Numbered from the stretch's first letter, positions 17,472 to 26,364 are shown. The stretch: DNA of 64,000 bases from Embleya sp040629175 (GCF_040629175.1 NZ_JBEXUX010000055.1:1-64000), one strand, 5' to 3'. Notes: generated from the sequence alone by a model not told the origin. Made by a program: numbers and translations.

Positions 17472-18388
17472 CCGCCGCGGCTGCCCAGGGGCAGCGCACC
17501 GGCGACGGCACCGCGGCGGATCGCATCACGCTCGGCGCGGTCGTGCTGACCATGGGCGACCGCCCGGTCGAGCTGGACCGGCTGCTGCGCTCGGTCGCCG
17601 ACCAGGTCGGCGACCCGATGGCGGTGGTCGTGGTGGCCAACGGCGGCCCGCTGCCGGAGCTGCCCGAGGGCACGGTGGGCATCCCGCTGCCGAAGAACGT
17701 CGGCATCCCCGCCGGCCGCAACGTGGGCACCGCGGGGCTGCCGGCCGGCACCGACGTGGTGCTCTTCCTCGACGACGACGGCCGCCTCGGCGGCACCGAC
17801 GCCGGTCGGTTGTTGCGCGAGGCGTTCGCGGCGAACCCGCGCCTGGGCATCGTCAGCTTCCGGATCGTGGACCCGGAGAGCGGCGAGACCCAGCGCCGGC
17901 ACGTGCCCCGGATCCGGGTCGGCGATCCGCTGCGCTCGGGGCCGGTGACCACCTTCCTCGGCGGCGCCAGCGCGGTGCGCGCGGCCGTGCTGGAGGAGGT
18001 CGGCGGACTGCCCGACGACTTCTTCTACGCACACGAGGAGACCGACCTCGCGTGGCGCGCGCTCGACGCCGACTGGGAGATCGAGTACCGCGCGGACATC
18101 GTGCTGGAGCACCCCAAGACCAGCCCGGCGCGGCACGCGGCGTTCTTCCGGATGAACGCGCGCAACCGGGTCTACCTGGCCCGCCGCAACCTGCCGTGGC
18201 CGATCGTGCCCGCCTACCTGGGCACCTGGGTCGTGCTCACCGCCGCCCGCCGGCCGTCCAAGGAGAACGCCCAGGCCTGGCTGGCCGGCTTCCGCGAGGG
18301 CTGGAAGACCCCGAGCGGCCCGCGCAAGCCGATGGCCTGGCGGACCGTCTGGCGAATGACCAGGCTCGGCCGTCCGCCCGTCATCTGA
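17468..18388 (+). CDS. Family 2 glycosyltransferase (rhamnosyl/galactofuranosyl type)
   Basis: A 306-residue soluble GT2 enzyme. The GTG start overlaps the previous TGA by 4 bases. Motifs: GAVVLTMGDRP at the start, NVGIPAGRNVG at about 76-86, the donor/metal site LFLDDDGR near 100, and FYAHEETDLAWR near 185-196, where HEE..LAWR is the acceptor-binding and catalytic-base region of GlfT/WbbL-like enzymes. It lies directly before the ABC exporter, so it probably adds a sugar to the polymer or linkage unit. The sugar is not determined. Confidence 0.82.
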   Translation: MTAAAAQGQRTGDGTAADRITLGAVVLTMGDRPVELDRLLRSVADQVGDPMAVVVVANGGPLPELPEGTVGIPLPKNVGIPAGRNVGTAGLPAGTDVVLFLDDDGRLGGTDAGRLLREAFAANPRLGIVSFRIVDPESGETQRRHVPRIRVGDPLRSGPVTTFLGGASAVRAAVLEEVGGLPDDFFYAHEETDLAWRALDADWEIEYRADIVLEHPKTSPARHAAFFRMNARNRVYLARRNLPWPIVPAYLGTWVVLTAARRPSKENAQAWLAGFREGWKTPSGPRKPMAWRTVWRMTRLGRPPVI

Positions 18389-18445
18389 CAGGCTGGAATT
18401 CTCGTACCGTTTCGATTTCGATCCGACGCAGACGAAAGTGTCAAC

Positions 18446-19366
18446 GTGGCCAACAGCGCGCAGGCCGACACCCTGAGCCCACAGGGGACATCGGCGCCCC
18501 CCGGTTCGTCCGAACCTCTGGCGGATCTCGCCGCCCGCTACAAGCTGACGGTCAGCGGCGCCCGACCGGGGCTGTTCTCGTACACGAAGCAGCTCTGGGC
18601 CCGGCGCCACTTCGTGGTCGCCTTCGCCAACGCCAAGACCCGGGCGACCTACAGCACCGCCAAGCTCGGCCAGGTGTGGCAGGTGCTCACCCCGCTGCTG
18701 AACGCGGCCGTGTACTACCTGATCTTCGGCTACCTGGTGAAAACCAAGGGCGGCATCGAAAACTACGTCGCCTTCCTGGTGACCGGCGTCTTCGTGTTCA
18801 CGTTCACGCAGAGCGCGGTCCTCGCCGGCAGCCGGGCGATCAGCGACCAACTCAACCTGATCCGCGCGCTGCACTTCCCGCGCGCGTGCCTGCCGATCTC
18901 GTTCACCATCGTGCAGCTCCAGCAGCTCTTGTTCTCCATGGTCGTGCTGTGCGCGATCGTGCTGGGCACCGGTGAGCCGCTCAGCCTGAAGTGGCTGCTG
19001 ATAGTGCCCGCGTTGCTGCTGCAGTTCGTCTTCAACGTCGGCCTGAGCCTGGTGCTGGCCCGCATCGGCGCCGTGATGGTGGACATCAAGCAGTTGCTGC
19101 CGTTCATCCTGCGCACCTGGCTGTACGTCAGCGGCGTCTTCTACAGCCTGGACAACTACACCAAGGACGCACCGTCCTGGGTGGCCCGGGTGCTGGAGGC
19201 CAACCCCGGCGCGGTCTACATCGAGCTGGTGCGTGACGCGCTGATCGACAGCCACACCGACATCCCCCTGCACACCTGGGGCTACGCGGTCGGCTGGGCG
19301 ATCCTGATGGGCTTCGGCGGTTACGTGTACTTCTGGAAGGCGGAAGAGAGGTACGGCCGTGGCTGA
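18446..19366 (+). CDS. ABC-2 type exporter permease (TagG/Wzm-like)
   Basis: A 306-residue permease with an N-terminal cytoplasmic ~70 residues and about six membrane helices. LGQVWQVLTPLLNAAVYYLIFG and a following TGVFVFTFTQSAV-like segment are characteristic of polysaccharide and teichoic-acid exporters. GTG start; 57 bases after the glycosyltransferase. Overlaps the ATPase gene by 8 bases. It would carry an undecaprenyl-linked polymer to the outer face of the membrane together with that ATPase. Confidence 0.85.
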   Translation: MANSAQADTLSPQGTSAPPGSSEPLADLAARYKLTVSGARPGLFSYTKQLWARRHFVVAFANAKTRATYSTAKLGQVWQVLTPLLNAAVYYLIFGYLVKTKGGIENYVAFLVTGVFVFTFTQSAVLAGSRAISDQLNLIRALHFPRACLPISFTIVQLQQLLFSMVVLCAIVLGTGEPLSLKWLLIVPALLLQFVFNVGLSLVLARIGAVMVDIKQLLPFILRTWLYVSGVFYSLDNYTKDAPSWVARVLEANPGAVYIELVRDALIDSHTDIPLHTWGYAVGWAILMGFGGYVYFWKAEERYGRG

Positions 19367-20225
19367 GCAGCCGGCAATCATGAGTTGGAGCGAGGTCACC
19401 GAACAGTCCGAGGTCGAGGTGCCCGAACAGAGCCAACCGCAGGAACCGAAGCAGGCCCCCGAGCCGGCGGAGATCCCGCCCACCGTCGTGGTCGACGACG
19501 TGCACCTGATCTACCGGGTGCACGGGGCCTCCTCGGGCAAGGGCAGCGCGACCTCCGCGCTGTCCCGGCTGGCGCTGCGCAAGAAGGCCACCGGCGTCAC
19601 CGAGGTGCACGCGGTGCGCGGCGTCAGCTTCGTCGCGTACAAGGGCCAGGCGATCGGCCTGATCGGCCGCAACGGCTCCGGCAAGAGCACGCTGCTCAAG
19701 TGCATCGCCGGCCTGCTGCCGCCGACCACGGGCAAGATCTACAGCGACGGCCAGCCGTCGTTGCTCGGCGTCAACGCGGCGATGATGAACGACCTCACCG
19801 GTGAGCGGAACATCATCCTGGGTTGCCTGGCGATGGGCATGACCCAGCAGGAGGCCGAGGCCAACTACGACGAGATCGCCACGTTCTCCGGCCTCAACGC
19901 CTACAACGGCAAGGACTTCACCAAGCTGCCGATGCGCACCTACTCGTCCGGCATGGCGGCCCGCCTGCGGTTCTCCATCGCCGCCGCGCGGACGCACGAC
20001 GTGCTGATGATCGACGAGGCGCTGGCCACCGGCGACCGCGAGTTCCAGCTCAAGAGCGAGGCCCGGATCCGCGAGCTGCGCAAGGAGGCCGGCACGGTCT
20101 TCCTGGTCAGCCACAGCATGAAGTCGATCCGGGACACCTGCGACCGGGTGATCTGGCTCGACCAGGGCGTGATCAAGATGGACGGGCCGATGGAGCAGGT
20201 CGTCAACGCCTACGAGGGCAAGTAG
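19359..20225 (+). CDS. ABC exporter ATPase (TagH/Wzt-like)
   Basis: A 288-residue ATPase. Walker A is GRNGSGKST, the signature is YSSGMAARLRFSIA (the degenerate S-S-G-M form typical of TagH/Wzt), Walker B is VLMIDEALATGD and the H-loop is LVSHS. The ~45-residue N-terminal Glu/Gln/Pro-rich tail before the ATPase domain is not part of the fold. No C-terminal carbohydrate-binding domain is present. It pairs with the overlapping permease for teichoic-acid or polysaccharide export. Confidence 0.88.
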   Translation: MAEQPAIMSWSEVTEQSEVEVPEQSQPQEPKQAPEPAEIPPTVVVDDVHLIYRVHGASSGKGSATSALSRLALRKKATGVTEVHAVRGVSFVAYKGQAIGLIGRNGSGKSTLLKCIAGLLPPTTGKIYSDGQPSLLGVNAAMMNDLTGERNIILGCLAMGMTQQEAEANYDEIATFSGLNAYNGKDFTKLPMRTYSSGMAARLRFSIAAARTHDVLMIDEALATGDREFQLKSEARIRELRKEAGTVFLVSHSMKSIRDTCDRVIWLDQGVIKMDGPMEQVVNAYEGK

Positions 20226-20309
20226 CGACATCGCGCCACCCGCACGTCCGCACCACCAGTACGACCAGCACCACCCGCACCACAATGCACCACGCGAAGG
20301 GGTTCACCG

Positions 20310-20945
20310 GTGTCCTTGCAGGTCCTGGCGGAGAGTACCGACGACAACCTCGACATCGAGATCCTGCGGGACGTCAACGGACTCACCGAACACACCTCAT
20401 GGGCACACGGGGGCATGGAGTTCATGGGCGAGTACGGCATGTTCGCCGTACTCGCCGTACTCGCCCTGCTCGCGTGGTGGCGGGCCCGCTCCCGCCCCGA
20501 CCACACCGCGGCCATGGCCGGCCTCGTCTGGGCCCCGCTCGCGGCCCTGGTGGCGGAGCTGGCGAACGCGCCGCTGCGCGAGTGGGTGAACCGGCCGCGT
20601 CCGTTCCTGAGCCACGACGGGCTGCACGTGCTCGTCGCAGGCAAGACCGACCCGTCCTTCGCCTCCGACCACGCGCTGACCACGATGGCGTTGGCGGTCG
20701 GGATCCTGGTGGTGGACCGCCGGATCGGGATCCTGGCGGTGCTCGCCTCGGTGTTCACCGGTTTCTCCCGGCTGTACGTGGGCGTGCACTATCCGACCGA
20801 CGTGCTCGCCGGGTTCGCGCTCGGCGCGCTGGTCGCGCTGGTCGGGTCGATGTTCATGGGTCGGGTCCTGGAACCGGTGGTGCGGCTGGTCGAACGCGGG
20901 CCGCTGCGTCCGCTGGTGGCGGCCGAGCCGCGCCCGGCCGGATGA
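20310..20945 (+). CDS. PAP2 family phosphatase
   Basis: A 211-residue membrane protein with about five helices and the three phosphatase blocks: REWVNRPRP (with the Arg-Pro of motif 1), PSFASDH (motif 2 with the catalytic His) and SRLYVGVHYPTD (motif 3). The family removes phosphate from lipid phosphates such as undecaprenyl pyrophosphate or phosphatidyl phosphates. GTG start 85 bases after the ABC ATPase, same strand. It probably recycles the lipid carrier released by polymer assembly. Confidence 0.82.
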   Translation: MSLQVLAESTDDNLDIEILRDVNGLTEHTSWAHGGMEFMGEYGMFAVLAVLALLAWWRARSRPDHTAAMAGLVWAPLAALVAELANAPLREWVNRPRPFLSHDGLHVLVAGKTDPSFASDHALTTMALAVGILVVDRRIGILAVLASVFTGFSRLYVGVHYPTDVLAGFALGALVALVGSMFMGRVLEPVVRLVERGPLRPLVAAEPRPAG

Positions 20946-20973
20946 CGGCGACGCGGCCGAGGGGGCGGACACG

Positions 20974-21693
20974 ATGGGCACGGACACCGAGGACGGCCGC
21001 GACGCCGGACGCCTGGGCGAGCGACTGAGCCTGCGCGAACAGGTCGCGCGCGCGATCCGGGCCGCCCTGCTGGCGGGCCGGATGCAGCCCGGAGTGGTCT
21101 ACTCCGCGCCCGCCCTGGCCACCCGATTCGGGGTGTCCGCGACGCCGGTTCGCGAGGCGCTGCTCGATCTGGCCAAGGACGGCCTGGTCGAGCCGGTACG
21201 CAACAAGGGATTTCGGGTTCGCGGCCTGTCCGCCGCCGACCTGGACGACATCCACGACCTGCGCGAGCTCCTGGAGATACCGATCGTCGGGCGGCTCGCC
21301 GAGGACGGTTGCGTCGCCGCGCTGCCCGCCCTGCGGGCGTTGGTCGACGAACTCGCCGACGCGGTCGCCCGGGTCGACGCGCCGGCCTACGTGGAGGCCG
21401 AGGATCGTTTCCACGCCCACCTGCTCGGCCTGGCGGGCAACGCGCGCCTGGTCCGGATGGCCGCCGAACTACGGGCCCAGGCACGGTTGTACGGCCCACG
21501 TCCGTTGGCCGATCCGGCCGACCGGAACCTGATCGCCGCCGAGCATCACCGGTTGCTCGACCTGATCGAGGCCGGCGATCGGGCCGGCGCCGAGGCGTCG
21601 ACCCGGCGGCACCTGGCCCGCTCGCGCCGCCCGGCCCCCGACCTGCCGCCCGCGGCGGCACCGGCCGACCCGCCGTCCCCCGAACGGCCGTAA
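20974..21693 (+). CDS. GntR family transcription regulator (FadR/FCD type)
   Basis: A 239-residue regulator. The winged helix at about 18-85 includes the recognition helix ATRFGVSATPVREALLDL. The C-terminal FCD domain contains spaced His residues for a metal or ligand (FHAHLLGLAGN and AAEHHRLLDLIEAGD). Such proteins repress catabolic genes until a carboxylate ligand binds. GGGGGC-rich purine stretch before the ATG serves as ribosome binding site. It lies 28 bases after the PAP2 gene and may be cotranscribed. The target is not visible. Confidence 0.85.
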   Translation: MGTDTEDGRDAGRLGERLSLREQVARAIRAALLAGRMQPGVVYSAPALATRFGVSATPVREALLDLAKDGLVEPVRNKGFRVRGLSAADLDDIHDLRELLEIPIVGRLAEDGCVAALPALRALVDELADAVARVDAPAYVEAEDRFHAHLLGLAGNARLVRMAAELRAQARLYGPRPLADPADRNLIAAEHHRLLDLIEAGDRAGAEASTRRHLARSRRPAPDLPPAAAPADPPSPERP

Positions 21694-21782
21694 CCCGGGC
21701 TCGCCTCGCTCGTTGTCCCGTCGAGCCGCCGCCGCGTGGCCGGCCGTCACGCGAGGATTCCGAGCATCCGGGAGAACCCCAC

Positions 21783-22652
21783 ATGTTGGTCCGCACCGCG
21801 CTCACGGGTGCCTGCTGCGCCCTCCTCCTGGCCGGGGCCACCGGTTGTCAGGGTGACGACGTGCAACCTCAGGGAGCGCAGGCCAAGGGCAGTGCCGGGC
21901 CCGCGAACGGCCCGTCCGAGGCGGTCCTGGCGGTCCGCAAGGCGGCCGATGTCACGACCGGCGCGAAGAGTTCGCGCACCCGCACCACGATGACGATGCA
22001 AAACGCCGACCGGGTGGTCAAACTCACCGGGCAGGGCATGTTCGACTACGTCCGGCACATCGGTTCGCTCACGGTCGACGCGCCCAAGGACTCCGGCATC
22101 GTCGGACCGCTCCAGGAGATCCTCACCCCGGACGCGCTCTACATGAAGAACGGGTCGCCGGGTGTGCCCAAGGACAAGTGGGTGCGGTTGGCGATCGACG
22201 GGCTGGCCGACGGCAACCTGGTCAGCGGCGGTGCCACCGACCCCGGGACGTCCTTCGAGATACTGCGCGGGGTCAACGACGACGTGGTGCTCGTGGGCAG
22301 CGAGAAGCTCGGCGCGGACACGGTACGGCACTATCGGGGCACGCTGGACATCCGCAAGGCGCACGACCTGACCGCGCCGGAGGTGCGCGGCCCGCTGGCC
22401 GCCGCGCTCAAGACCTTCGACGGCGCGCCGATCCCGTTCGACGCCTACCTCGACGACGCCGGCCGACTGCGCAGGGTCGAGGAGTCGTTCGCGTTCGTGA
22501 TGGGCCCGGACCAGGCCAAGACGGCGACCGCGAAGGTGCTCTCGGCGGCGGAACTGTACGACTTCGGCGTCGTGGTCGACGTCAAGCCGCCCGAGGCCAA
22601 GGATCTCTACGTCGCGCCGAACCCGTCCGGCACCCCGGCGGGGCGCGGCTGA
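21783..22652 (+). CDS. Lipoprotein, LppX/LprG-like
   Basis: A 289-residue protein with a lipoprotein signal: positive MLVR, a hydrophobic core ALTGACCALLLAGATG, then Cys at about 23. The mature part resembles mycobacterial LppX/LprAFG lipoproteins: a beta-rich domain with TTMTMQNADR, LTPDALYMKNG and FDAYLDDAGRLRRV, a fold that often binds lipids. GGGAGAACCCC precedes the ATG. Probably anchored outside the membrane. Its ligand and partners are unknown. Confidence 0.75.
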   Translation: MLVRTALTGACCALLLAGATGCQGDDVQPQGAQAKGSAGPANGPSEAVLAVRKAADVTTGAKSSRTRTTMTMQNADRVVKLTGQGMFDYVRHIGSLTVDAPKDSGIVGPLQEILTPDALYMKNGSPGVPKDKWVRLAIDGLADGNLVSGGATDPGTSFEILRGVNDDVVLVGSEKLGADTVRHYRGTLDIRKAHDLTAPEVRGPLAAALKTFDGAPIPFDAYLDDAGRLRRVEESFAFVMGPDQAKTATAKVLSAAELYDFGVVVDVKPPEAKDLYVAPNPSGTPAGRG

Positions 22653-22779
22653 GTCACTCCCGCGGCGTCGTTCCGGGCGGTCCCCAAATGACCCAGGCGT
22701 GCCATGTCGGCGCTGCGGAGCCGCCCCTACGCTGGATGGGCCGAGGCCCGTCCGGGGTGCGCACGAGGAGGTGATGTGG

Positions 22780-23016
22780 GTGTCACGGTTCTCCGATCGC
22801 CGTGTACACGACCACGTCGTCCTCGACGAGATCGAGCTCTACAGTGACCTGATGATCGCGGCGTCGGCCAGCGAGGGCCCGCTCACGCAGGCCCAGATCG
22901 ACGCCGTGCTCGGACTCGTCGGCGGCTGGGGGACAGGGGCCCACACCCGGGCCGGCCCCCGTCGCCGCGGCCTCAGGAGCGCACCAGGCGTGCGATCGCC
23001 TGGGACGCCTCCTTGA
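22780..23016 (+). CDS. Small conserved acidic protein
   Basis: A 78-residue protein. The segment VVLDEIELYSDLMIAASASE followed by GPLTQAQIDAVLG resembles short proteins that commonly sit beside csoR in Streptomyces. GAGGAG at 22765-22770 is 9 bases before the GTG at 22780; an ATG at 22774 is too close to be preferred. The last ~25 residues are Arg/Pro-rich and overlap the 3' end of csoR on the other strand by 44 bases, so the C-terminal tail may be less conserved. Function unknown. Confidence 0.6.
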   Translation: MSRFSDRRVHDHVVLDEIELYSDLMIAASASEGPLTQAQIDAVLGLVGGWGTGAHTRAGPRRRGLRSAPGVRSPGTPP

Positions 23017-23359
23017 CCTTTTCCTCCGCTTCCGGGCCACCCTTTTCCACCGCGTTGGCGACACAGTGCCCGAGATGTTCCTCCAGCAGGCTGAGCGCGA
23101 ACGATTGCAGCGCCTTGGTCGCCGCCGAGACCTGCGTAAGGATGTCGATGCAGTATTCGTCCTCGGAGACCATCCGCTGCAGCCCGCGGATCTGCCCCTC
23201 GACCCGGCGCAGCCGCTTCAGGTGCTCGTCCTTGCGCCCGCTGTAGCCGTGTCCGTGCCCCGACGCCTCGTGCGTCGCGGTTGCCGTCGCGTCCGGAGTC
23301 TGCGAGTCCTGTTCCACCGTCGTCTCCCGTATCTCTGCGGCCGTTCCCCACGTGTCCAT
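22973..23359 (-). CDS. csoR: CsoR-type copper-sensing repressor
   Basis: A 128-residue all-helical repressor. Cys70, His95 and Cys99 have the 25- and 4-residue spacing of the Cu(I) C-H-C site, and RLRRVEGQIRGLQRM is the usual DNA-contact helix. Apo-CsoR represses; Cu(I) binding releases it. A CsoR-like operator at 23393-23407 lies about 34 bases upstream of the ATG, so it probably regulates itself. The ~40-residue N-terminal tail with HEASGHGHG is unusually long and His-rich and might start later in reality. No copper ATPase lies next to it. Confidence 0.88.
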   Translation of the reverse strand: MDTWGTAAEIRETTVEQDSQTPDATATATHEASGHGHGYSGRKDEHLKRLRRVEGQIRGLQRMVSEDEYCIDILTQVSAATKALQSFALSLLEEHLGHCVANAVEKGGPEAEEKVKEASQAIARLVRS

Positions 23360-23754
23360 GGCTCGATCGGGCGACCGTCCATTACCCGAATTTACCCCCG
23401 GGGGGTATATCCGGCAAGCATTCCGATCATGCGCCGGCGGCGTCGGTCACCCCGATCCGCTCCTTCGCGGACAACCGCCGGCCATCCGCCGGATCCGTCC
23501 ATGTGATGTGGGCGACATGGATCGAGCGTAGGCCGCACTGTCACCCGAATGCCGCCCTGGCCCATACTCTGGCCGTGTGACGGGCGTCCTAGGCGGCGGA
23601 ACGGGTGCTTCCGCATGCCCGTTCGTCGCTGTGAGCGCGCGTCTCATTACCGCCGGGTACGGTCGCGGTCCGCGTCGACTCCCCGGTTTGCATGCCGGAC
23701 CGCCGGAGCGCCTAGCATCGACGCCGACCACTTTCATTATCCCGGAGACCTCCA
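23360..23754. other. Divergent intergenic region between csoR and the phosphate transport genes
   Basis: The 395 bases hold the csoR operator (23393-23407) on the left and the DUF47-pit promoter and ribosome binding site on the right, with a TAGCAT element about 40 bases upstream of that start. I found no pair of PHO-box repeats here. Confidence 0.5.
23393..23407. promoter_or_regulatory. CsoR operator
   Basis: TACCCCCGGGGGGTA is a near-perfect GC-core palindrome flanked by AT pairs, the consensus form of CsoR sites. It sits in the csoR promoter region. Confidence 0.75.
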
Positions 23755-24375
23755 GTGCGATTGCGTCTGACCCCCAGGGAGACGAGCTTCTACGACATGT
23801 TCGCCGCAGCGGCGAGCAACCTGGTCACCGCATCCAAGCTCCTGACGGAGTTGCTCGGCGCAGAGGTCTCCGCTCGTCCGGAGATCGCCGAACGGATGCG
23901 CGCGGCCGAGCATGCGGGTGACGACACCACGCATGCGATCATGCGCCAGCTCAACGCCTCGTTCATCACCCCGTTCGACCGCGAGGACATCTACGCCCTC
24001 GCGTCGCAACTGGACGATGTCATGGACTACATGGAAGAGGCCGTCGACCTGGTCGTGCTGTATCAGCTCGACGAACTCCCGCCGCAGGTCGCGGACCAGA
24101 TCGAGGTGCTGGTCCGGGCCTCGGAACTGACCGCCGAGGCGATGCCCCGGCTGCGCACGATGAAGGACCTGACCGAGTACTGGATCGAGATCAACCGACT
24201 CGAGAACCAGGCCGACCAGATCCACCGCAAGCTCTTGGCCCACCTGTTCAGTGGTGCCTACGACGCGCTGACCGTGCTCAAGCTCAAGGGCATCGTCGAC
24301 GTGCTCGAAGAGGCCGCCGACGGGTTCGAGCACGTGGCGAACACGGTCGAGACGATCGCCGTCAAGGAGTCCTGA
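23755..24375 (+). CDS. DUF47/PhoU-like accessory protein for Pit
   Basis: A 206-residue all-helical protein of the DUF47 family, structurally related to PhoU, with the acidic D/E-rich patches (REDIYALASQLDDVMDYMEEA and EEAADGFEHV) that bind metal clusters. GTG start with GGAGA 7 bases upstream. It lies 4 bases before the phosphate permease gene, the standard pairing, and is thought to regulate Pit activity. No direct sequence evidence for the mechanism. Confidence 0.88.
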   Translation: MRLRLTPRETSFYDMFAAAASNLVTASKLLTELLGAEVSARPEIAERMRAAEHAGDDTTHAIMRQLNASFITPFDREDIYALASQLDDVMDYMEEAVDLVVLYQLDELPPQVADQIEVLVRASELTAEAMPRLRTMKDLTEYWIEINRLENQADQIHRKLLAHLFSGAYDALTVLKLKGIVDVLEEAADGFEHVANTVETIAVKES

Positions 24376-24379
24376 CCCA

Positions 24380-25375
24380 GTGGAACTCACTGGTCTGATC
24401 ATCGTCATCGGCGTCGCGCTCTTCTTCACCTACACCAACGGCTTCCACGACTCGGCCAACGCGATCGCGACCTCGGTGTCCACCCGGGCGCTGACCCCGC
24501 GGGCGGCGCTGGCCATGGCCGCGGTGATGAACCTCGCGGGCGCCTTCCTCGGCGAAGGTGTCGCGAAGACCGTCAGCGAAGGGCTGATCTCCACCCCCGA
24601 AGGCCATCAAGGTCTGGTCATCCTGTTCGCGGCGCTGGTCGGCGCGATCTTCTGGAATCTGCTGACCTGGTACTTCGGACTGCCCTCGTCCTCGTCGCAC
24701 GCGCTGTTCGGTGGCCTCGTCGGCGCCGCGCTCGCGGGTTCCAGCACCGTCTACTGGGACGGTGTGATCGAAAAAGTCGTCATCCCGATGTTCCTGTCGC
24801 CGGTGGTCGGCCTGGTCGCCGGCTACCTGGTGATGGTCGGGATCATCTGGCTGTTCCGTAAGTCCAACCCGCACAAGGCCAAGCGCGGATTCCGCCTGGC
24901 GCAGACCGTCTCGGCGGCCGGCATGGCGCTCGGGCACGGCATCCAGGACGCCCAGAAGACCATGGGCATCGTGGTGATGGCGCTGGTGATCAGCGGTCAT
25001 CACGAGGGCGACGGCATTCCGGTGTGGGTCAAGCTCGCGTGCGCGACGGCCCTGTCGCTGGGCACGTATGCGGGTGGGTGGCGGATCATGCGCACGCTCG
25101 GCCGCAAGATCATCGAGCTGGACCCGCCGCAGGGCTTCGCGGCCGAGACCACGGCCGCCTCGATCCTGTACACCACGGCCTACGTCTTCAAGGCGCCGAT
25201 CTCGACCACGCACATCATCACCTCGGCGATCATGGGCGTGGGCGCGACCAAGCGGGTCAAGGCGGTGCGCTGGGGTGTCGCCAAGAACATCCTGATCGGT
25301 TGGTTCACCACGATGCCGGCCGCCGGTCTGGTCGCGGCGGGCACCTACGGGATCACCCATCTGATCGTGGGCTGA
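24380..25375 (+). CDS. pit: Low-affinity inorganic phosphate transporter
   Basis: A 331-residue PiT permease with about 10 helices and the two signature repeats: TNGFHDSANAIAT (with GFHDxANxxA) at 20-32 and GHGIQDAQKTMGI in the second half; SSSSHALFGG and STTHIITSAI are the other conserved pairs. The family moves metal-phosphate with H+. GTG start, AAGGAG 9 bases upstream. Convergent to pstB, with a bidirectional terminator between them. Confidence 0.93.
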   Translation: MELTGLIIVIGVALFFTYTNGFHDSANAIATSVSTRALTPRAALAMAAVMNLAGAFLGEGVAKTVSEGLISTPEGHQGLVILFAALVGAIFWNLLTWYFGLPSSSSHALFGGLVGAALAGSSTVYWDGVIEKVVIPMFLSPVVGLVAGYLVMVGIIWLFRKSNPHKAKRGFRLAQTVSAAGMALGHGIQDAQKTMGIVVMALVISGHHEGDGIPVWVKLACATALSLGTYAGGWRIMRTLGRKIIELDPPQGFAAETTAASILYTTAYVFKAPISTTHIITSAIMGVGATKRVKAVRWGVAKNILIGWFTTMPAAGLVAAGTYGITHLIVG

Positions 25376-25444
25376 TCCGCGGACCGCACCCCGCGTACGT
25401 AATGCAGGACGTACGGGGCACCCGGTTCGTAACCGACATATCGC

Positions 25445-25484
25445 ACGAGAGGGCCCACACCTGTCCCGGTGTGGGCCCTCTCGT
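25445..25484. terminator. Bidirectional terminator between pit and pstB
   Basis: A perfect 17-base stem (ACGAGAGGGCCCACACC and its complement) with a 6-base loop TGTCCC. It sits between two convergent operons and suits both. Confidence 0.85.
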
Positions 25485-25519
25485 ATGTCCATCCCGACCG
25501 TCCGTCGACGCTTCGACCG

Positions 25520-26296
25520 TCAGCCGAACCGGCCGGCGATGTAGTCCGCCGTCGATTCCTCGGTGGGCGCCGAGAAGATCGTCTCGGTGTCGCCGATCTC
25601 CACCAGCCGACCGGGCTGGCCCGGACCGGCGAGGTTGAAGAACGCGGTCTTGTCCGAGACGCGCGCGGCCTGCTGCATGTTGTGGGTCACGATGACGATC
25701 GTGTACCGCTCCTTGAGCAGCGCGATCAGGTCCTCGATCGCGAGCGTGGAGATCGGGTCGAGCGCCGAGCACGGCTCGTCCATCAGCAGCACCTGCGGCT
25801 CGACCGCGATCGCCCGTGCGATGCACAGTCGTTGCTGCTGGCCGCCGGACAGGCCCGCGCCGGGCTTGTTCAGCCGGTCCTTGACCTCGGTCCACAGGTT
25901 CGCGCCGCGCAGCGAGCGCTCGACGATCGCGTCCAGGTCGCCCTTGCGCTTGATCCCGGCGAGCTTGAGCCCGGCCGCGACGTTGTCGTAGATCGACATG
26001 GTCGGGAACGGGTTGGGCCGCTGGAAGACCATGCCGACCGTGCGGCGGACCGCGACCGGGTCGATCTCGTTGCCGTACAGGTCCTGCCCGTCCAGCGAGA
26101 CCGAGCCGTCCACCGAGGCGCCCGGGATCAGCTCGTGCATGCGGTTCAGCGTGCGGATGAAGGTGGACTTGCCACAGCCGGAAGGACCGATGAAGGCCGT
26201 GACCGAACGCGGCTCCATGGTCATCGAGATGTCCTCGACGGCCTTGTGCGAGCCGTAGTAGGCGTTGAGTCCCGAAACTTCGATGCGCTTGGTCAT
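25520..26296 (-). CDS. pstB: Phosphate ABC transporter ATPase
   Basis: A 258-residue ATPase of standard PstB length. Walker A is GPSGCGKST at 37-45, the signature LSGGQQQRLCIARA, Walker B VLLMDEPCSALD, and FQRPNPFP is the typical PstB Q-loop. ATG at 26294-26296. The frame continues upstream to an ATG at 26365 that overlaps the pstA stop (TGATG), which would add 23 residues, but homologues begin at the shorter start. Last gene of pstSCAB; powers high-affinity phosphate uptake. Confidence 0.93.
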   Translation of the reverse strand: MTKRIEVSGLNAYYGSHKAVEDISMTMEPRSVTAFIGPSGCGKSTFIRTLNRMHELIPGASVDGSVSLDGQDLYGNEIDPVAVRRTVGMVFQRPNPFPTMSIYDNVAAGLKLAGIKRKGDLDAIVERSLRGANLWTEVKDRLNKPGAGLSGGQQQRLCIARAIAVEPQVLLMDEPCSALDPISTLAIEDLIALLKERYTIVIVTHNMQQAARVSDKTAFFNLAGPGQPGRLVEIGDTETIFSAPTEESTADYIAGRFG

Positions 26297-26364
26297 TCCT
26301 GCCTCTGGATCGGTGCGGATGTCGGTGCCGCGGTCGGCCGTTCGGGTCGTCGTCGTGGCCTTCA

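Noticed and set aside
23016..23016. Frameshift at the 3' end of the small acidic gene next to csoR
   Set aside because: The tail looks poorly conserved, but I see no alternative frame with better coding character, so no frameshift can be claimed.
23560..23754. PHO box upstream of the DUF47-pit genes
   Set aside because: One GTTCG-like unit occurs but no second unit at 11-base spacing.
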